A DNA stretch of 11,294 nucleotides from Rickettsiales bacterium. GTDB lineage: Bacteria > Pseudomonadota > Alphaproteobacteria > Methylaequorales > Methylaequoraceae. The position numbers and the translations under genes were made by a program. Below are positions 1 to 7,418 of this stretch, one piece after another; within the stretch, counting starts at the first letter, position 1; every line of letters begins with the position of its first letter. The notes under the pieces were generated by a model. The model did no database searches. It was not told the DNA's origin and saw nothing but the letters and a program-made list of their open reading frames with translations. The DNA is taken from contig PAYV01000004.1 in assembly GCA_002715305.1 (NCBI GenBank), positions 15,546 through 26,839 of the forward strand, in the 5' to 3' direction.

Positions 1-696
1 ATTACAAAAATTAAAAACTTTGAATATTTAGATGGTTTAATTATATCAAATCCCAATAACCCTACGGGACAAGTTTTTTCCAAAAATGAACTTCAATTTA
101 TCTACAATTTTTGTGAAAAGAATAAAATTATTCTTATTTCAGATGAAATTTATCATGGTATTGAATATGAGAAAAAAACTTATTCATTGAAAATCTTTGG
201 ACCTAATGTTTTAGTAATCAATAGTTTTTCAAAGTTTTTCTGTATGCCAGGTTGGAGACTTGGTTGGGTAATTGTTCCAAAAAATTTAAAAGCAAATTTT
301 TTAAAATTATCTCAGAATTTATTTATTTCTTCATCAAATATAGGACAATACTCTGCAATAAAAGTTTTTGACTGCCTGAAAGAATTAGAACTCATTGTAA
401 AAAATTATAAAAAATGTAGAAACATTTTAATTGAAAAACTTTCTAAAATAAAAAGATTAAAATTCTGTAAACCTTATGGAGCTTTTTATATATATTTAAA
501 TATCGAGAACACAGGGATGATATCAGGTAAATTAGTTAAGAAAATCATTGAAGATACTGGTGTTGCACTCACTCCAGGAAATGACTTTGATAAGATTAAT
601 GGTGACAATTTTGTCAGAGTTTCATTCTCTAATGACTATAAAATAGTTGAAAAAGCATCCAATATTTTAGTTGAATGGTTTAAAAAAAATTATTGA
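1..696 (+). CDS. PLP-dependent class I/II aminotransferase, C-terminal part (5' end outside window)
   Basis: This is a fold-type I, PLP-dependent aminotransferase that moves an amino group between an amino acid and a 2-oxo acid in the cytoplasm. The frame is open from base 1 to the TGA at 694-696 (231 residues), so the N-terminal part, probably 130-170 residues, lies outside the window. Numbered from the first visible codon, the signatures are NPNNPTG at 17-23 (PLP-site loop), SDEIYHG at 47-53 (Asp48 for the pyridine nitrogen, Tyr51 near the phenol oxygen), SFSK with Schiff-base Lys78, MPGWRLGW around Arg86, and VRVSFS with Arg206, the usual substrate carboxylate ligand. A TTG at 187 could be read as a start, but family motifs lie upstream of it, so it is internal. 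The aspartate/aromatic aminotransferase-like subgroup fits best; the substrate cannot be told from this fragment. Its 3' end overlaps the convergent rne gene by 7 bases. Confidence 0.93.
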   Translation: MTKIKNFEYLDGLIISNPNNPTGQVFSKNELQFIYNFCEKNKIILISDEIYHGIEYEKKTYSLKIFGPNVLVINSFSKFFCMPGWRLGWVIVPKNLKANFLKLSQNLFISSSNIGQYSAIKVFDCLKELELIVKNYKKCRNILIEKLSKIKRLKFCKPYGAFYIYLNIENTGMISGKLVKKIIEDTGVALTPGNDFDKINGDNFVRVSFSNDYKIVEKASNILVEWFKKNY

Positions 697-2744
697 CTCC
701 ACCAGCCTTGTCTTTTTTCAGTTTTTTTGTTTTTTGAATAAATATTCATTTTAGCATCCTCAACATTTACCTTGACTTTTCTTTGTTTATTTTTTGTTTC
801 TTTCATTGTCTTTTTTGATTTTCCAAAATCTTCAGCTTTTTGTCTAAAACTTACTCTTCCTTTTGGAGTAATCTTATTTTCAATTTCTTCAGGCTTATCT
901 ATTTGAGTAATTTTATCATCAATTTTTATTGACTGCTCTTCTTGGTCAATTTTAGAGCTTACTTTTTTATCAACAAAGTTTTTAAAATTCTCAATCATTT
1001 CATTTGAATGACAATTTGATAAAATCACTTCTTTGTGTGAACATACTAAATATTCATATTCTCTAAGACCTGGATAAATATTAACGAAAATTGGATTATT
1101 ATTTTTTAATTTTTTTTCAGTTTTCTGTTTAATATTTTTATGAATTTCAGAACTAGTAAGGATAAACAGTTTTTTTAATTTTTGGGTAGTCTTAATTTCT
1201 TCATAAACTCTTATTAATTGATCAACAAGAAATTCCATAGAAACTACACTGCCGTAACCATTGCAAAACCTGCATTTTATAGATAAGTTTGTATCATTTG
1301 TAACTTTTAATCTCTGTCTTGATAATTCTAATAAACCAAAATTACTAATTCTTCCACATTGAACTCTTGCTCTATCATTTTTTATAAAATCTCTCAGTCT
1401 TTTTTCTACTTTTAGATTATGAGACCTGTCAAGCATATCAATAAAATCTATTACAATTAAACCAGCTAAGTCTCTGATTTTAATTTGTTTACTAATTTCT
1501 TCAGCTGCTTCTAAGTTTGTTTTAAATGCAGTGTCTTCTATATTTCTTTGTTTTGTAGATTTACCAGAATTTATATCAATAGCTACTAAAGCTTCTGTTT
1601 GATTAATTACAAGATATCCTCCGGATTTCAGATAAACAACTGGATTGTTAACATCTAAGAGTTGTTTTTCAACCTCATATTTTGAAAAGAGTGATCTTTC
1701 GTTTTTGAATAATCTTAAGAGCTTTACAGAAGAAGGCATAAACTGTTTGATGATTTGTTTAGATCTGGAAAATGTTTTTTGATCATTAATTAAAATTTCA
1801 TCAAAAGTTTGATCAAAATAATCTCTTAGACTTCTTTTTATAATATTATCCTCCTCATGGATTAAACATGGTGCATTTGATTTTACTGTTTTAATAGTAA
1901 TTTCTCTCCAAAGTTTAATTAGAGAATTATAATCTCTTTTTATATCTTTCAGTCCCATAGTTTCACCTGCAGTCCGAATTATTACACCCATACCTTTTTT
2001 TATATTGAGTTTACTTACAGTTTCTTTTAATCTTTTTCTAAGCTTAATATCAATAATTTTTCTGGAAATTCCCCCGCCTTTACTAGTATTCGGCATTAAT
2101 ACACAATATTTTCCAGCTAGAGATAATCGAGTGGTTACCGCTGCTCCTTTGTTACCTCTTACTTCTTTAACAACTTGAATTAAAATCACTTGATTACTTT
2201 TTATAACTTCCTGTATGCTATATTTTCTGTGAAAAATTATTGATTTATTTTTTTTAAAATTTTTATTTGGTCTTTTTTTTCTAAACTTGTGTGATGGATG
2301 ATCTTCAATTGGCTTAAAATTAAAAAAATCAAAAAATTTATTTAAAAAACCTTTTCTTGATTGAATATCAAAACTTTCTACGTGTTCATTGTTTTCAAAT
2401 TCATCATTATCATCATCATCATCACCATCACTATCATCTATTGATATATCTTTAGAAGCTTCATGTTCCTGAGCTAGAAGTTTTTTTTTATCGGATGTAG
2501 GGATTTTAAAATAATCAGGATGAATTTCATTATATGCAAGAAAACCATGTTTTTCCGCCCCATAATCAACAAAAGCTGCTTGAAGCGAAGGCTCAACTCT
2601 AATAATTTTAGCTAGATAAATATTTCCCTTTGTTCTATTGTTATCTAATTTTTCAGACTCGAAATCGATTAATTTTTTATCCTCAATAATTGCAATTCTT
2701 GTTTCATTTTTCTCTTTCGAATCTATTAACATTCTTTTTGTCAT
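690..2744 (-). CDS. rne: Ribonuclease E/G (alphaproteobacterial RNase E, short tail)
   Basis: This endoribonuclease starts mRNA decay and processes rRNA and tRNA precursors, normally as the core of the degradosome. It has 684 residues, against about 1060 in E. coli. The S1 domain starts near residue 36, with Phe58 and Phe68 matching the E. coli RNA-binding phenylalanines. It is interrupted at about 90-175 by an insertion with an Asp/Glu block (103-120) and then a Lys/Arg block (153-167). The 5' sensor RTAG is at 257-260. The Mg-binding aspartates are Asp390 (AIDINSG) and Asp433 (VIDFID). The Zn-link is CRFC at 491-494. The spacings 390-433-491 equal those of E. coli 303-346-404. After about residue 590 only a charged, low-complexity tail remains, ending in Gly680-Trp681-Trp682-Ser-Gln; in Caulobacter such a GWW motif binds PNPase. 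The ATG at 2744 is backed by AAAGGA ten bases upstream. The gene is divergent from amiC. Confidence 0.96.
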   Translation of the reverse strand: MTKRMLIDSKEKNETRIAIIEDKKLIDFESEKLDNNRTKGNIYLAKIIRVEPSLQAAFVDYGAEKHGFLAYNEIHPDYFKIPTSDKKKLLAQEHEASKDISIDDSDGDDDDDNDEFENNEHVESFDIQSRKGFLNKFFDFFNFKPIEDHPSHKFRKKRPNKNFKKNKSIIFHRKYSIQEVIKSNQVILIQVVKEVRGNKGAAVTTRLSLAGKYCVLMPNTSKGGGISRKIIDIKLRKRLKETVSKLNIKKGMGVIIRTAGETMGLKDIKRDYNSLIKLWREITIKTVKSNAPCLIHEEDNIIKRSLRDYFDQTFDEILINDQKTFSRSKQIIKQFMPSSVKLLRLFKNERSLFSKYEVEKQLLDVNNPVVYLKSGGYLVINQTEALVAIDINSGKSTKQRNIEDTAFKTNLEAAEEISKQIKIRDLAGLIVIDFIDMLDRSHNLKVEKRLRDFIKNDRARVQCGRISNFGLLELSRQRLKVTNDTNLSIKCRFCNGYGSVVSMEFLVDQLIRVYEEIKTTQKLKKLFILTSSEIHKNIKQKTEKKLKNNNPIFVNIYPGLREYEYLVCSHKEVILSNCHSNEMIENFKNFVDKKVSSKIDQEEQSIKIDDKITQIDKPEEIENKITPKGRVSFRQKAEDFGKSKKTMKETKNKQRKVKVNVEDAKMNIYSKNKKTEKRQGWWSQ
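2401..2440 (-). repeat. Trinucleotide-rich tract in rne coding an Asp block
   Basis: On the plus strand this is an imperfect run of TCA/TCATCA triplets; on the rne strand it is GAT-rich and codes Asp-rich residues about 102-115 in the S1-domain insertion. Runs of this type can change length in multiples of three by replication slippage without breaking the frame. Confidence 0.7.
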
Positions 2745-2754
2745 AATTAATTTT

Positions 2755-2760
2755 TCCTTT
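2755..2760 (-). promoter_or_regulatory. Shine-Dalgarno site of rne
   Basis: On the minus strand AAAGGA lies 10 bases before the ATG at 2744. It is one of the few good ribosome binding sites ahead of a gene in this window and supports the chosen rne start. Confidence 0.65.
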
Positions 2761-2810
2761 GAAATCTAAAAACTTGGACATGTTTAATTCATTAAAATTT
2801 GTAAAAACTA

Positions 2811-2839
2811 AAAAAAAATCAAATATATTGATTTTTTTT
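2811..2839. repeat. Perfect inverted repeat, 12-base arms, 5-base loop
   Basis: AAAAAAAATCAA at 2811-2822 is exactly complementary to TTGATTTTTTTT at 2828-2839, with ATATA between. Each arm has one G/C pair, so an RNA hairpin would be weak. The site is upstream of both divergent genes, so it is not a downstream terminator. It could be an operator, an A-tract bend or a 5'-UTR element of rne. The right arm also contains the best -35 candidate for amiC. Chance is possible given the A and T runs, but the matched TCAA/TTGA next to the loop makes it more than a homopolymer effect. Confidence 0.6.
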
Positions 2840-2882
2840 CTAAAAATTTACTATATATAGTATAACTTATTTTTTAAAAAAA

Positions 2883-3950
2883 TTGAAAATTTTTAATAAT
2901 TTTATTTTATACTTTTTAATTTTTTTTTACAGTAGTGATTTATTTTCTACTGAATTAATTAATTTGAGGTTTGGTACCAATGGATCTGACAATAGAATAG
3001 TTATAGATTTAACTAATGATGTAAGTTTTAATAACAAAATAGAGGAAAAAAAAGTTGTTATTAGTTTTAATAAGAAAATAGTTTGTAATTATAAACTTCA
3101 AAAGAATAATTTTATAGAAAGTTTTGAATTTAACAAGAATTCTAATGAGGTCCTTTTAAAATTCAAAAAAACAATTTTTTCTCCAAATATTTATCTTTTG
3201 AAAAAAAGAAATAATAAGTTTTCAAGAATTGTTCTTGATTTTAAAAACATAAAATTAAAGAAGAAAGTTGTTATAATTGACGCTGGTCATGGTGGTAAAG
3301 ACTCTGGAGCTGTTGGAGTTAACAGAGTTTTAGAAAAAGATATAACCTTGAGAATGGCAAAATTATTAAAAAAAAAATTTGGTAAATATAAAGATTTTAA
3401 GGTAATTCTTACAAGAGATAGAGATATTTTTTTAAAATTAAGAACGAGAACTAAAATTGCTAAAGGAAATGATGCTGATATTTTTATATCATTGCATGCT
3501 GATTATAATAAAAATAAAAGGACCAGAGGAATATCATTATACACTTTGTCTGAAAGGGCATCAGATAAAGAAGCTGAGGCATTAGCTAGAAGAGAAAATA
3601 AATCAGATCTTATTGACGGTGTGAATTTTTCTAATGAGAGTCATGAAGTGACAAATATTCTTATTGATTTAACAAAAAGAGAAACTCTTAATCAATCTAG
3701 CTTTTTAGCAAATTTTTTAATAGATGAATTTAAGAATAAACTCAATTTACTTCAAAGAACACATAGATTTGCTGGATTTGCTGTTTTAAAATCTCTTGAT
3801 ATTCCATCAATATTGATAGAGATGGGTTATCTATCTAACAAAAAAGATGCAAAACTATTACTTAATAATGACTACCAAAATAAATTAGCTGATAATATTG
3901 TTCGTGCTATAAGAAATTATTTTTATTGGAAAGATCAGAAATCTAGTTAA
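2883..3950 (+). CDS. amiC: N-acetylmuramoyl-L-alanine amidase, AMIN + Amidase_3 (AmiC type)
   Basis: This is a periplasmic zinc amidase that cuts the bond between N-acetylmuramic acid and L-alanine, splitting septal peptidoglycan during cell separation. It has 355 residues. A signal peptide lies at about 1-22 (hydrophobic core 7-16). An AMIN-like beta domain, which in the family targets septal wall, spans about 25-120. The Amidase_3 catalytic domain spans about 128-347. Predicted zinc ligands are His136 (DAGHGGKD), Glu151 (VLEKD) and His205 (SLHAD); the catalytic Glu is Glu313 (IEMGYLSN). The helical insert at about 222-270 matches the autoinhibitory segment that in E. coli amidases is displaced by EnvC or NlpD; no such activator is in the window. 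The start is TTG: the frame has no ATG or GTG between it and the upstream stop at 2841-2843, and the signal peptide begins right after it. No Shine-Dalgarno is visible. It is the first gene of a tight operon, 9 bases before mrcA. Confidence 0.93.
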   Translation: MKIFNNFILYFLIFFYSSDLFSTELINLRFGTNGSDNRIVIDLTNDVSFNNKIEEKKVVISFNKKIVCNYKLQKNNFIESFEFNKNSNEVLLKFKKTIFSPNIYLLKKRNNKFSRIVLDFKNIKLKKKVVIIDAGHGGKDSGAVGVNRVLEKDITLRMAKLLKKKFGKYKDFKVILTRDRDIFLKLRTRTKIAKGNDADIFISLHADYNKNKRTRGISLYTLSERASDKEAEALARRENKSDLIDGVNFSNESHEVTNILIDLTKRETLNQSSFLANFLIDEFKNKLNLLQRTHRFAGFAVLKSLDIPSILIEMGYLSNKKDAKLLLNNDYQNKLADNIVRAIRNYFYWKDQKSS

Positions 3951-3959
3951 AATTTACTT

Positions 3960-6320
3960 ATGTTAAAAACCATCTCAAATATAATTTATCTAAGTTTAAT
4001 AATATTTTTTATAATTTTTTTTTCTATAATATTTATTTTCTTTTTCTTTGGAAGAGATCTTCCTAACCTAGATAAACTATCATATTACCAACCCAGGTTA
4101 GTTTCGAAAATTTATACAGCTGAAGGAAATTTTTTAGAAGACTACTCCAATGAAAACAGAGTTTTTACAAAATATGAAGAAATTCCAACTGATTTAATTG
4201 AATGTTTTTTAGTATCAGAGGATATAAATTTTTTTAATCATATAGGAATTGATTATAAAGGTATAGCCAGAGCATTTCTGAAGAATGTTTCAAACACTTT
4301 TAGTGATAAAAGACTTGAAGGTGCTTCAACTATAACTCAACAAGTAGCAAAAAACTTTTTATTATCCAATGAAGTTTCATATAGTAGAAAAATTAAAGAA
4401 ATAATTTTGTCTTTTAGGATAGAGAGTTTGTTAACTAAGGAACAGATCTTAGAATTGTATTTAAATGAAATTTATTTGGGTAACGGTTCATATGGAATCA
4501 CCTCAGCTTCTTTGGACTACTTTAATAAATCATTGATGAATTTAGAACTAAACGAGATGGCAATGTTAGCGGCTTTGCCCAAAGCTCCAACAACTTACAA
4601 CCCTTACAGAAATCCAATTAAAGCAGAAAAAAGAAGAAATTGGGTTTTAACTAGGCTGCTTAATGAGAATTTTATTGAAAAAAATGAATTTGATTTAATG
4701 ATAAGCAAACCAATTGAATTAACTCAAAAGAAAAAAATTTTGAATGATAAGGCATTATTTTTTAAAGAAGCTGTGAGAAGAGAAATCGTTTCTAAGTTTA
4801 ATGAAAATAAATTATATGATGGTGGTTTGTCTATTATGACAACCTTAGATGAAGATTTACAGCTTCAAGCTGAAAATTCATTTAGAAAAGGTCTAGAAGA
4901 ATATGATTTTAGAAGAGGTTGGAGAGGTCCTATTGCTAAATTTACGAAGGATAAAAAGTGGGAAAATCAATTAAAAAGTTTTAAAAAACCAGCAGGACTT
5001 TTTGAAAAAATTCTTGGTGTTGTTATTAAAGTTTCAGATGACTACATTAACATATTTACTGAAAAACAAGGAGTTATTAAACTTGAAAAAGATCAAATTT
5101 CTATAATCAAGAAAGAAAATATTAATTGGAAAAAATCATTTGAAATAGGGTATGTAATTATTCTCAAGTATAATAATAAATTAAAAAAATATGAATTAAG
5201 TCAAATACCCGAGGCAAATGGTTCAATGGTTGTTTTAGACAATCAAAATGGCAGAGTTCTAGCAATGGTAGGAGGTTATGATTCAAGTTCGTCCTTTAAT
5301 CGTGCAATACAAGCAAAAAGACAATTAGGCTCTTCATTTAAACCATTTGTATACATTGCGGCATTAGAAAATGGTTACACACCAATAAGCAAAATTTTGG
5401 ATGCTCCATTTGTTCTGAAAGATTTTTCATCCGATGGTTCATGGAGACCAACTAACTATGGAGATAAGTTCTATGGAATTAGTACTCTAAGAATGGGAAT
5501 AGAAAAATCAAGAAACTTAATGACTATTAGACTAGCAGACGAATTAGGTTTAGAAAAAATTTCCAAGATATCAACAGATTTAGGGATATATGATAATTTC
5601 CCACTTTTGATATCAAGCTCACTAGGTTCACTTGAAAGTAGTTTATTAAAGATCACAGCTGCTTATGCGAGTATTGCTAATGGTGGAATAAAAGTTAAAC
5701 CTGTAATGATTGATGCAATTCAGGATAATAAAGGAAAATTTATTTTTAAGAGAGAAACAAGAAAATGTCTTGAATGTAAACTAGATTTTAATACTGATTT
5801 AGATTCATTAGAGGTTATAAATAAAAATTTACCCAAAATTAAGGATAATAAAAAAAGAATTTTTTCCAGAGATTCTGCATATCAAATGACTTCTTTTTTA
5901 ATGGGAGTAATAGAGAGAGGTACTGCGAAGAATATTAATAAATTTGATTTTCAAATTGCGGGTAAAACTGGAACAACAAATGAAAATCAAGATGCATGGT
6001 TTATAGGATTTAATTCTGAAATAACGGTTGGAGTTTTTGTCGGTCATGACAAACCAAAATCTTTGGGTAAATTTGAAACAGGCTCAAAAGTTGCAGCTCC
6101 AATTTTTTCTGAGTTTATGAATAACGTTTATAACAACAAAAATCCAAGACCTTTCCTGATCCCAGAGACAATAAAATTTATAAATGTTGATTTGGTAAGT
6201 GGCTTACCAAGTAGTAAAAACTTCATAACAGAATCGTTCAAAAAAAGCTTTAATTTTGAAAAAAACTTTCAAGATATCCAAAATAGTGAAAAAGAATATG
6301 ATTTAAAGGGATTTTACTAA
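3960..6320 (+). CDS. mrcA: Penicillin-binding protein 1A (bifunctional glycosyltransferase/transpeptidase)
   Basis: This class A PBP polymerises lipid II into glycan strands and cross-links the stem peptides. It is anchored in the inner membrane with its enzymatic domains in the periplasm. It has 786 residues, close to the family norm. The single transmembrane helix is at about 7-30. The GT51 domain (about 50-235) has catalytic Glu87 in SEDINFFNHIGID, then STITQQ at 123-128, RKIKE at 143-147 and ELYLNEIYLGNGSYG at 165-179. A PBP1A-type OB-like insert spans about 318-415. The transpeptidase domain has SxxK with nucleophile Ser458 and Lys461, SRN at 517-519 and KTGT at 669-672. A Cys603-x-x-Cys606 pair sits in a loop before KTGT. 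No key residue is missing. The ATG lies 9 bases after amiC with no clear Shine-Dalgarno, and the stop lies 2 bases before the prfB ATG. This fits translational coupling in the amiC-mrcA-prfB unit. Confidence 0.96.
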   Translation: MLKTISNIIYLSLIIFFIIFFSIIFIFFFFGRDLPNLDKLSYYQPRLVSKIYTAEGNFLEDYSNENRVFTKYEEIPTDLIECFLVSEDINFFNHIGIDYKGIARAFLKNVSNTFSDKRLEGASTITQQVAKNFLLSNEVSYSRKIKEIILSFRIESLLTKEQILELYLNEIYLGNGSYGITSASLDYFNKSLMNLELNEMAMLAALPKAPTTYNPYRNPIKAEKRRNWVLTRLLNENFIEKNEFDLMISKPIELTQKKKILNDKALFFKEAVRREIVSKFNENKLYDGGLSIMTTLDEDLQLQAENSFRKGLEEYDFRRGWRGPIAKFTKDKKWENQLKSFKKPAGLFEKILGVVIKVSDDYINIFTEKQGVIKLEKDQISIIKKENINWKKSFEIGYVIILKYNNKLKKYELSQIPEANGSMVVLDNQNGRVLAMVGGYDSSSSFNRAIQAKRQLGSSFKPFVYIAALENGYTPISKILDAPFVLKDFSSDGSWRPTNYGDKFYGISTLRMGIEKSRNLMTIRLADELGLEKISKISTDLGIYDNFPLLISSSLGSLESSLLKITAAYASIANGGIKVKPVMIDAIQDNKGKFIFKRETRKCLECKLDFNTDLDSLEVINKNLPKIKDNKKRIFSRDSAYQMTSFLMGVIERGTAKNINKFDFQIAGKTGTTNENQDAWFIGFNSEITVGVFVGHDKPKSLGKFETGSKVAAPIFSEFMNNVYNNKNPRPFLIPETIKFINVDLVSGLPSSKNFITESFKKSFNFEKNFQDIQNSEKEYDLKGFY
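6305..6310 (+). promoter_or_regulatory. Possible Shine-Dalgarno site of prfB
   Basis: AAAGGG lies inside the last codons of mrcA, 12 bases before the ATG at 6323. The spacing is a little long, but it is the only purine-rich match near this start and supports initiation at 6323. Confidence 0.4.
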
Positions 6321-6322
6321 AT

Positions 6323-7418
6323 ATGAAACAGGACTATATAGAGATTTCAAATAGAATAAAGGTTTTGCTTGAAAACCTGAGGGGGTATGTTTGAAAAAAA
6401 GGATATAACAAAAAAATTACAAGAAATTGAAAAAAAATTAGAAACTCAAGAAAATTGGAACGATTTTGAAAAAATTAATAAAGAACTTAAAATTAAAAAC
6501 TCTTTAAGTAATTTTATAGATTCTATATCTAAATATGATCAATCTTATAAAGACACAATTGAACTTTTAGATTTGTCAGTAAGTTCAAGTGATAAAAAAC
6601 TGATTGATGATCTAGAAAAAGAGTTGGTTAGAATAGAAACAAAATTAAATTTAATATATCTTGAGACCTTAATGTCTGGAAAAGCAGATTCAAAAAATGC
6701 TTTATTAGAGATTCATGCAGGAGCAGGTGGAATTGAATCACAAGATTGGGCGGAAATGCTTTTGAGAATGTATTCAAGATGGGCTGAGTCAAAAAAATTT
6801 AAAATTGAGTTGATTGATCAAAATGTAGGTGATGAAGCTGGTTTGAAATCTGTTACTATAAAGATTATTGGTGATAAATCATATGGGTGGTTAAAAATGG
6901 AAAGTGGAGTTCATAGATTAGTGAGAATTTCTCCATTTGATTCTCAATCACGCAGACACACTAGTTTTGCATCTGTTTTTTGTTATCCAGAAATTGATTC
7001 AACGGTTAATATTGAAATTAATGATAAAGATTTAAGAATTGACACTTTTAGAGCATCTGGGGCAGGAGGGCAACACGTTAATAAAACTGATAGTGCGGTG
7101 AGAATAATTCATTTGCCAACAAAAATTACTGTTCAGTGTCAAAGTAGTAGATCGCAACATAGGAACAAATCTATTGCGATGGATATTTTAAAATCAAAGC
7201 TTTATGAGATTCAATTGTTAAAAGAAGAAGAGGAAAACAAAAAAAATCGTTCAGAAAAAACGGATATAAGTTGGGGCAATCAGATAAGATCATATGTTAT
7301 GCAACCTTATACCATGGTAAAGGATCACAGAACAAATATTGAAATTTCAAATGTAAATTCGGTCCTTGATGGTAAAATTGACAAATTTCTCGAATCGCAA
7401 CTAATTAAATTAATTTAG
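6323..7418 (+). CDS. prfB: Peptide chain release factor 2, expressed by programmed +1 frameshift
   Basis: RF2 recognises UAA and UGA stop codons and triggers release of the finished peptide on the ribosome. Translation starts at ATG 6323 and reads 23 codons, ending Leu-Arg-Gly-Tyr-Val, to an in-frame UGA at 6392-6394. A +1 shift there continues into the frame beginning GAA at 6393 and ending at TAG 7416-7418. The joined product is 364 residues (E. coli 365). In that numbering the SPF tripeptide anticodon is at 203-205 and the GGQ catalytic motif at 248-250 (E. coli 205-207 and 250-252). The ATG at 6387 gives a 343-residue ORF but is almost certainly not the start: it would drop the N-terminal helix, and its only purine-rich stretch ends one base before it. 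The start is 2 bases after mrcA, so this is the third gene of the operon. The 3' end overlaps the convergent peroxiredoxin gene by 14 bases. Confidence 0.95.
6380..6394 (+). promoter_or_regulatory. RF2 programmed +1 frameshift site (AGGGGG-TAT-GTT-TGA)
   Basis: An internal Shine-Dalgarno AGGGGG (6380-6385) is followed by TAT, the slip codon GTT (6389-6391) and the stop TGA (6392-6394). When RF2 is scarce the ribosome pauses at UGA, the P-site tRNA re-pairs one base downstream on UUU, and reading resumes at GAA (6393). When RF2 is abundant, translation stops after 23 codons. The arrangement and 3-base spacing equal those of E. coli, where the slip codon is CUU and the base after UGA is C; here they are GUU and A. 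Confidence 0.93.

Larger units (their letters stand above)
2745..2882. promoter_or_regulatory. Divergent rne / amiC intergenic region
   Basis: This 138-base, extremely AT-rich gap is the longest non-coding stretch in the window and must hold the promoters of both rne (leftward) and amiC-mrcA-prfB (rightward). For amiC a plausible sigma-70-like pair is TTGATT at 2828-2833 and TATATA at 2852-2857 (18-base spacer). TATAGT and TATAAC between 2856 and 2866 are alternatives. In such AT-rich DNA these matches are weak evidence. No convincing -10/-35 pair was found for rne. A perfect inverted repeat lies in the middle (separate entry). I see no small ORF or tRNA here. Confidence 0.5.

Noticed and set aside
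187..696. Aminotransferase starting at the TTG at 187
   Set aside because: The frame is open from base 1 and contains NPNNPTG and SDEIYHG upstream; this is an internal codon of a truncated gene.
5471..5656. Minus-strand ORF of 61 residues inside mrcA
   Set aside because: It lies opposite the transpeptidase domain, has no recognisable domain and is an AT-rich shadow of the coding frame.
6387..7418. prfB starting at ATG 6387 (343-residue ORF)
   Set aside because: The AGGGGG upstream ends one base before this ATG, too close for initiation, and the leader ORF plus UGA matches the known RF2 frameshift arrangement exactly. Starting here would lose the RF2 N-terminus.
7401..7418. Near-palindromic AATTAAATTAATT stretch at the prfB/bcp junction
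   Set aside because: Not a true inverted repeat when checked base by base, and expected by chance in DNA this AT-rich.
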